This document shows positions 49,067 through 50,426 of a stretch of 50,426 nucleotides of DNA, piece by piece. The notes under the pieces were generated by a model that saw only the letters and a program-made list of their open reading frames with translations, was not told where the DNA came from and searched no databases. The stretch covers positions 1-50,426 of IMG/VR virus record IMGVR_UViG_3300049255_000074; one strand, 5' to 3'. How positions within the stretch are numbered: the first letter of the stretch is position 1; every line of letters begins with the position of its first letter. This stretch comes from a virus. A program made the position numbers and the translations under genes.

Positions 49067-49402
49067 CTACGCAGCGGCCTTTGCGAACATCGCGCCGTAG
49101 ACGTATGTGCCGTCAGAGATGAACTCCAACACGTCAACAGCATTTGCCGCCGTCGAAAGCACGGGTGGCGTGCCGCTGGCCCATTTGACGTTCGAACTCC
49201 AGGTCGGAATCCGAGTGCCGGTGCCATCTTGCTTAAGAGCAAGTACGTACTGTCCGTTCGGAGCGGGATTTTCCACGATGATTTCGTGGTTGCCGCCCAG
49301 CGTCAGAGACGCAGCCTGAATATCGTTCAAGTCCCAGGTGATGGTCGCACCGTCAACGAGAGCGCCCTTGGTGTAGGCTGCTGGGCCGTAAGATGGATAC
49401 AT
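49067..49402 (-). CDS. Fibre-tip-like beta protein
   Basis: 111 residues from ATG 49402. ITWDLNDIQAASLTLGG, then LALKQDGTG, VKWASGTPPVLSTAAN and a closing YVYGAMFAKAAA run parallel to the last 100 residues of the tail fibre (VTIDASAGEYVILTL, AKWAGGTAPTVTSGSG, VYGDIIGQAYA). So it is a stand-alone paralogue of the fibre C-terminus. Located among tail-tube/connector genes rather than fibre genes. Confidence 0.65.
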   Translation of the reverse strand: MYPSYGPAAYTKGALVDGATITWDLNDIQAASLTLGGNHEIIVENPAPNGQYVLALKQDGTGTRIPTWSSNVKWASGTPPVLSTAANAVDVLEFISDGTYVYGAMFAKAAA

Positions 49403-49476
49403 TGGAGCACCTTTCTGTGTGTGCGACGGCGGGAGTGCCGTCTCCATATGTTATCTACAGCGTGCAATTAATTGCA
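49403..49476 (-). promoter_or_regulatory. Leader cassette copy 2: palindrome, GACGGC hairpin, RBS
   Basis: Same order as copy 1 with an exact palindrome at 49463-49476 and hairpin GACGGC-ACTCCC-GCCGTC. A TTGACC (49494-49489) lies 17 bp from TTAATT inside the palindrome, a possible promoter. Confidence 0.6.
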
Positions 49477-49602
49477 GATTCGGGTTAAGGTCAAGGCATG
49501 ACTGGGGTATGGAGCTGCCGTGAGTCCGCCTTACGTGCCACTGGACCACGGTCTTACGCTATGGTGCCCGAGATTCTGTTTTGCTGTAGCACATGAAAGG
49601 TT

Positions 49603-49631
49603 TTGACTTTTTGCACACGAAGACTCATAAC
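49603..49631 (+). promoter_or_regulatory. Sigma-70 promoter of the resolvase
   Basis: TTGACT, 17-bp spacer, CATAAC. Predicted start about 49638, at the edge of the palindrome. Confidence 0.65.
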
Positions 49632-49636
49632 GTCTT

Positions 49637-49650
49637 TGAAATTAATTGCA
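49637..49650. promoter_or_regulatory. Palindrome, one mismatch, at the resolvase start point
   Basis: TGAAATTAATTGCA begins 5 bp after the -10, the same geometry as at parA. Confidence 0.7.
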
Positions 49651-49665
49651 CACTCGGGGTCAAAA

Positions 49666-50226
49666 ATGCTTATCGGCTATGCGAGAACGTCCACGATTGA
49701 ACAGATAGCGGGCCTAGACGCTCAGATACGAGATTTGAGCGCAGCGGGAGCAGAGAAGATATTCTCTGAGAACGTATCCTCGGTAGATTCTAAACGACCT
49801 GAACTTGAGAAGGCGCTTGATTGGGTGCGTGAGGGTGACGTGCTCATGGTCACAAAGCTTGACCGCCTTGCGCGCAGCGTCAGCAACTTTCTGGAGATAT
49901 TTAGGCGCTTAGACAAGAAGGGCGTGTCTCTGAGAATACTTGAACTCGGTGTGGACTCATCTACGGCGACCGGCACACTGGTTCTAAATATGATGGCCTC
50001 TATCGCCCAATTCGAACGCGAGATCATGCTGGCTCGCCAACGGGAAGGAATAGCTAAAGCCAAGGCCGAGGGCAAGTACCTGGGGAGAAAGCCTACAGCG
50101 CGGGCCAAGGCCGATGACGTTCACCGCCTTCGCAAAGAAGGGATGGGCGCGACCGAGATCGCAAAGCAGCTCGGCTTATCGCGTAGGAGCGTGTACCGCA
50201 TACTCGAAAGCAACGGTCAAGCTTAG
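49666..50226 (+). CDS. Small serine resolvase/invertase
   Basis: 186 residues. MLIGYARTSTIEQIAGLDAQ (Ser in ARTST), KLDRLARSVSNF and FEREIMLARQREGI are the Tn3/Hin catalytic signatures, and MGATEIAKQLGLSRRSVYRIL (about 160-180) is the DNA-binding HTH. Start at 49666 taken because it gives the canonical N-terminus. Sits opposite to all structural genes with its own promoter, so it looks like an inserted cargo (moron). It could resolve plasmid dimers alongside parA or invert DNA; no res or inversion sites recognised. Confidence 0.92.
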   Translation: MLIGYARTSTIEQIAGLDAQIRDLSAAGAEKIFSENVSSVDSKRPELEKALDWVREGDVLMVTKLDRLARSVSNFLEIFRRLDKKGVSLRILELGVDSSTATGTLVLNMMASIAQFEREIMLARQREGIAKAKAEGKYLGRKPTARAKADDVHRLRKEGMGATEIAKQLGLSRRSVYRILESNGQA

Positions 50227-50275
50227 CTCCACGCCCCAAATATAGCAAAGTCACTGCTTGCGAACAAGTCAGAAA

Positions 50276-50289
50276 TGCAATTAATTGCA
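50276..50289. promoter_or_regulatory. Palindrome exact copy, three bases after a TATAAT
   Basis: A minus-strand TATAAT (50298-50293) precedes it by 3 bp, though the same bases encode the partial gene's last codon and stop and no good -35 is present. Confidence 0.7.
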
Positions 50290-50293
50290 AAAA

Positions 50294-50425
50294 TTATAGC
50301 GTGGGGTTGTCGCCCGCGTCGGGCGTGAGCTGGCGCGGATCGAAGTGGGCTGTTCGATACTGAACCTCGATATAAACCACGCCCACGACTGAGCGATCCA
50401 GGTAGGTGGTGAGGTCTATCTCGTT
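50294..50425 (-). CDS. Partial phage protein running off the window
   Basis: The last 43 codons of a minus-strand gene (NEIDLTTYLDRSVVGVVYIE and further, ending DAGDNPTL). By gene order it should be a head-tail connector or tail-completion protein. Too short to identify. Confidence 0.55.
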   Translation of the reverse strand, partial: NEIDLTTYLDRSVVGVVYIEVQYRTAHFDPRQLTPDAGDNPTL

Positions 50426-50426
50426 A

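Noticed and set aside
1866-50289. The palindrome as an insertion-target or transposon end
   Set aside because: No target duplications or transposase genes; copies are positioned relative to genes and both halves are intact.
50226-50426. Right attachment site in the window
   Set aside because: I found no copy of the tRNA 3' half near the right end, and a phage gene runs off the edge.

Overview
The window looks like the left part of a temperate tailed phage (siphovirus-like) integrated in an alphaproteobacterium, most likely Rhizobiales/Hyphomicrobiales. Pointers are the moderately GC-rich coding sequence, an alphaproteobacterial-type initiator tRNA-Met at the left edge, a rhizobial-style small XRE regulator, and tail genes resembling those of gene transfer agents (DUF2460, DUF2163, NlpC/P60, tip protein). 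The right end cuts through a phage gene, so head genes (terminase, portal, capsid) and the right attachment site presumably lie beyond base 50426. Nearly all genes are on the minus strand. Only a membrane/DNA-binding protein (8164-9453), an XRE regulator (11116-11346) and a small resolvase (49666-50226) are on the plus strand.

Layout. 50-1693: tRNA-fMet overlapped by a large serine integrase. 1690-7063: small early or accessory genes, an HD phosphohydrolase, an HsdM-like methylase and a KGG-repeat protein. 7036-9453: ParA plus ribbon-helix-helix partition pair, an array of 8-bp repeats, and a divergent membrane protein whose gene carries a second repeat array. 9470-13139: two paralogous DNA-binding-like proteins and the XRE regulator. 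13248-24577: replication and recombination block (RuvC-like and Hjc-like resolvases, Cas4-like nuclease, RecA, UvsW-like helicase, SSB, primase, DnaB-like helicase, and an initiator gene with 33-bp iterons and an AT-rich stretch, a lambda-O-like internal origin). 24677-26594: unknown gene and AAA+ ATPase. 26871-28874: lysis cassette. 28990-48960: tail genes read from distal fibre (left) to tail tube (right), including a textbook -1 frameshift site in the tail chaperone pair. 49067-50425: fibre-tip-like protein, resolvase and a partial phage gene.

The most striking signal is a 14-bp perfect palindrome, TGCAATTAATTGCA. I count 19 exact copies and 8 one-mismatch copies, plus several weaker ones, roughly one per 1.5 kb. 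Most lie just upstream of ribosome-binding sites, at the ends of transcription units, or at the predicted start point of recognisable promoters. Some sit inside genes, encoding QLIA or AINC, or supplying the stop codon. This suggests a genome-wide operator network like the stoperators of mycobacteriophage L5 or the KorB operators of plasmid RK2. I know of no description of this particular motif. The 8-bp array next to parA and a GCGG(G/C)A(G/C)TT array beside it are further candidate nucleoprotein sites. Together with the iteron origin they suggest the element may also replicate and segregate as a plasmid.
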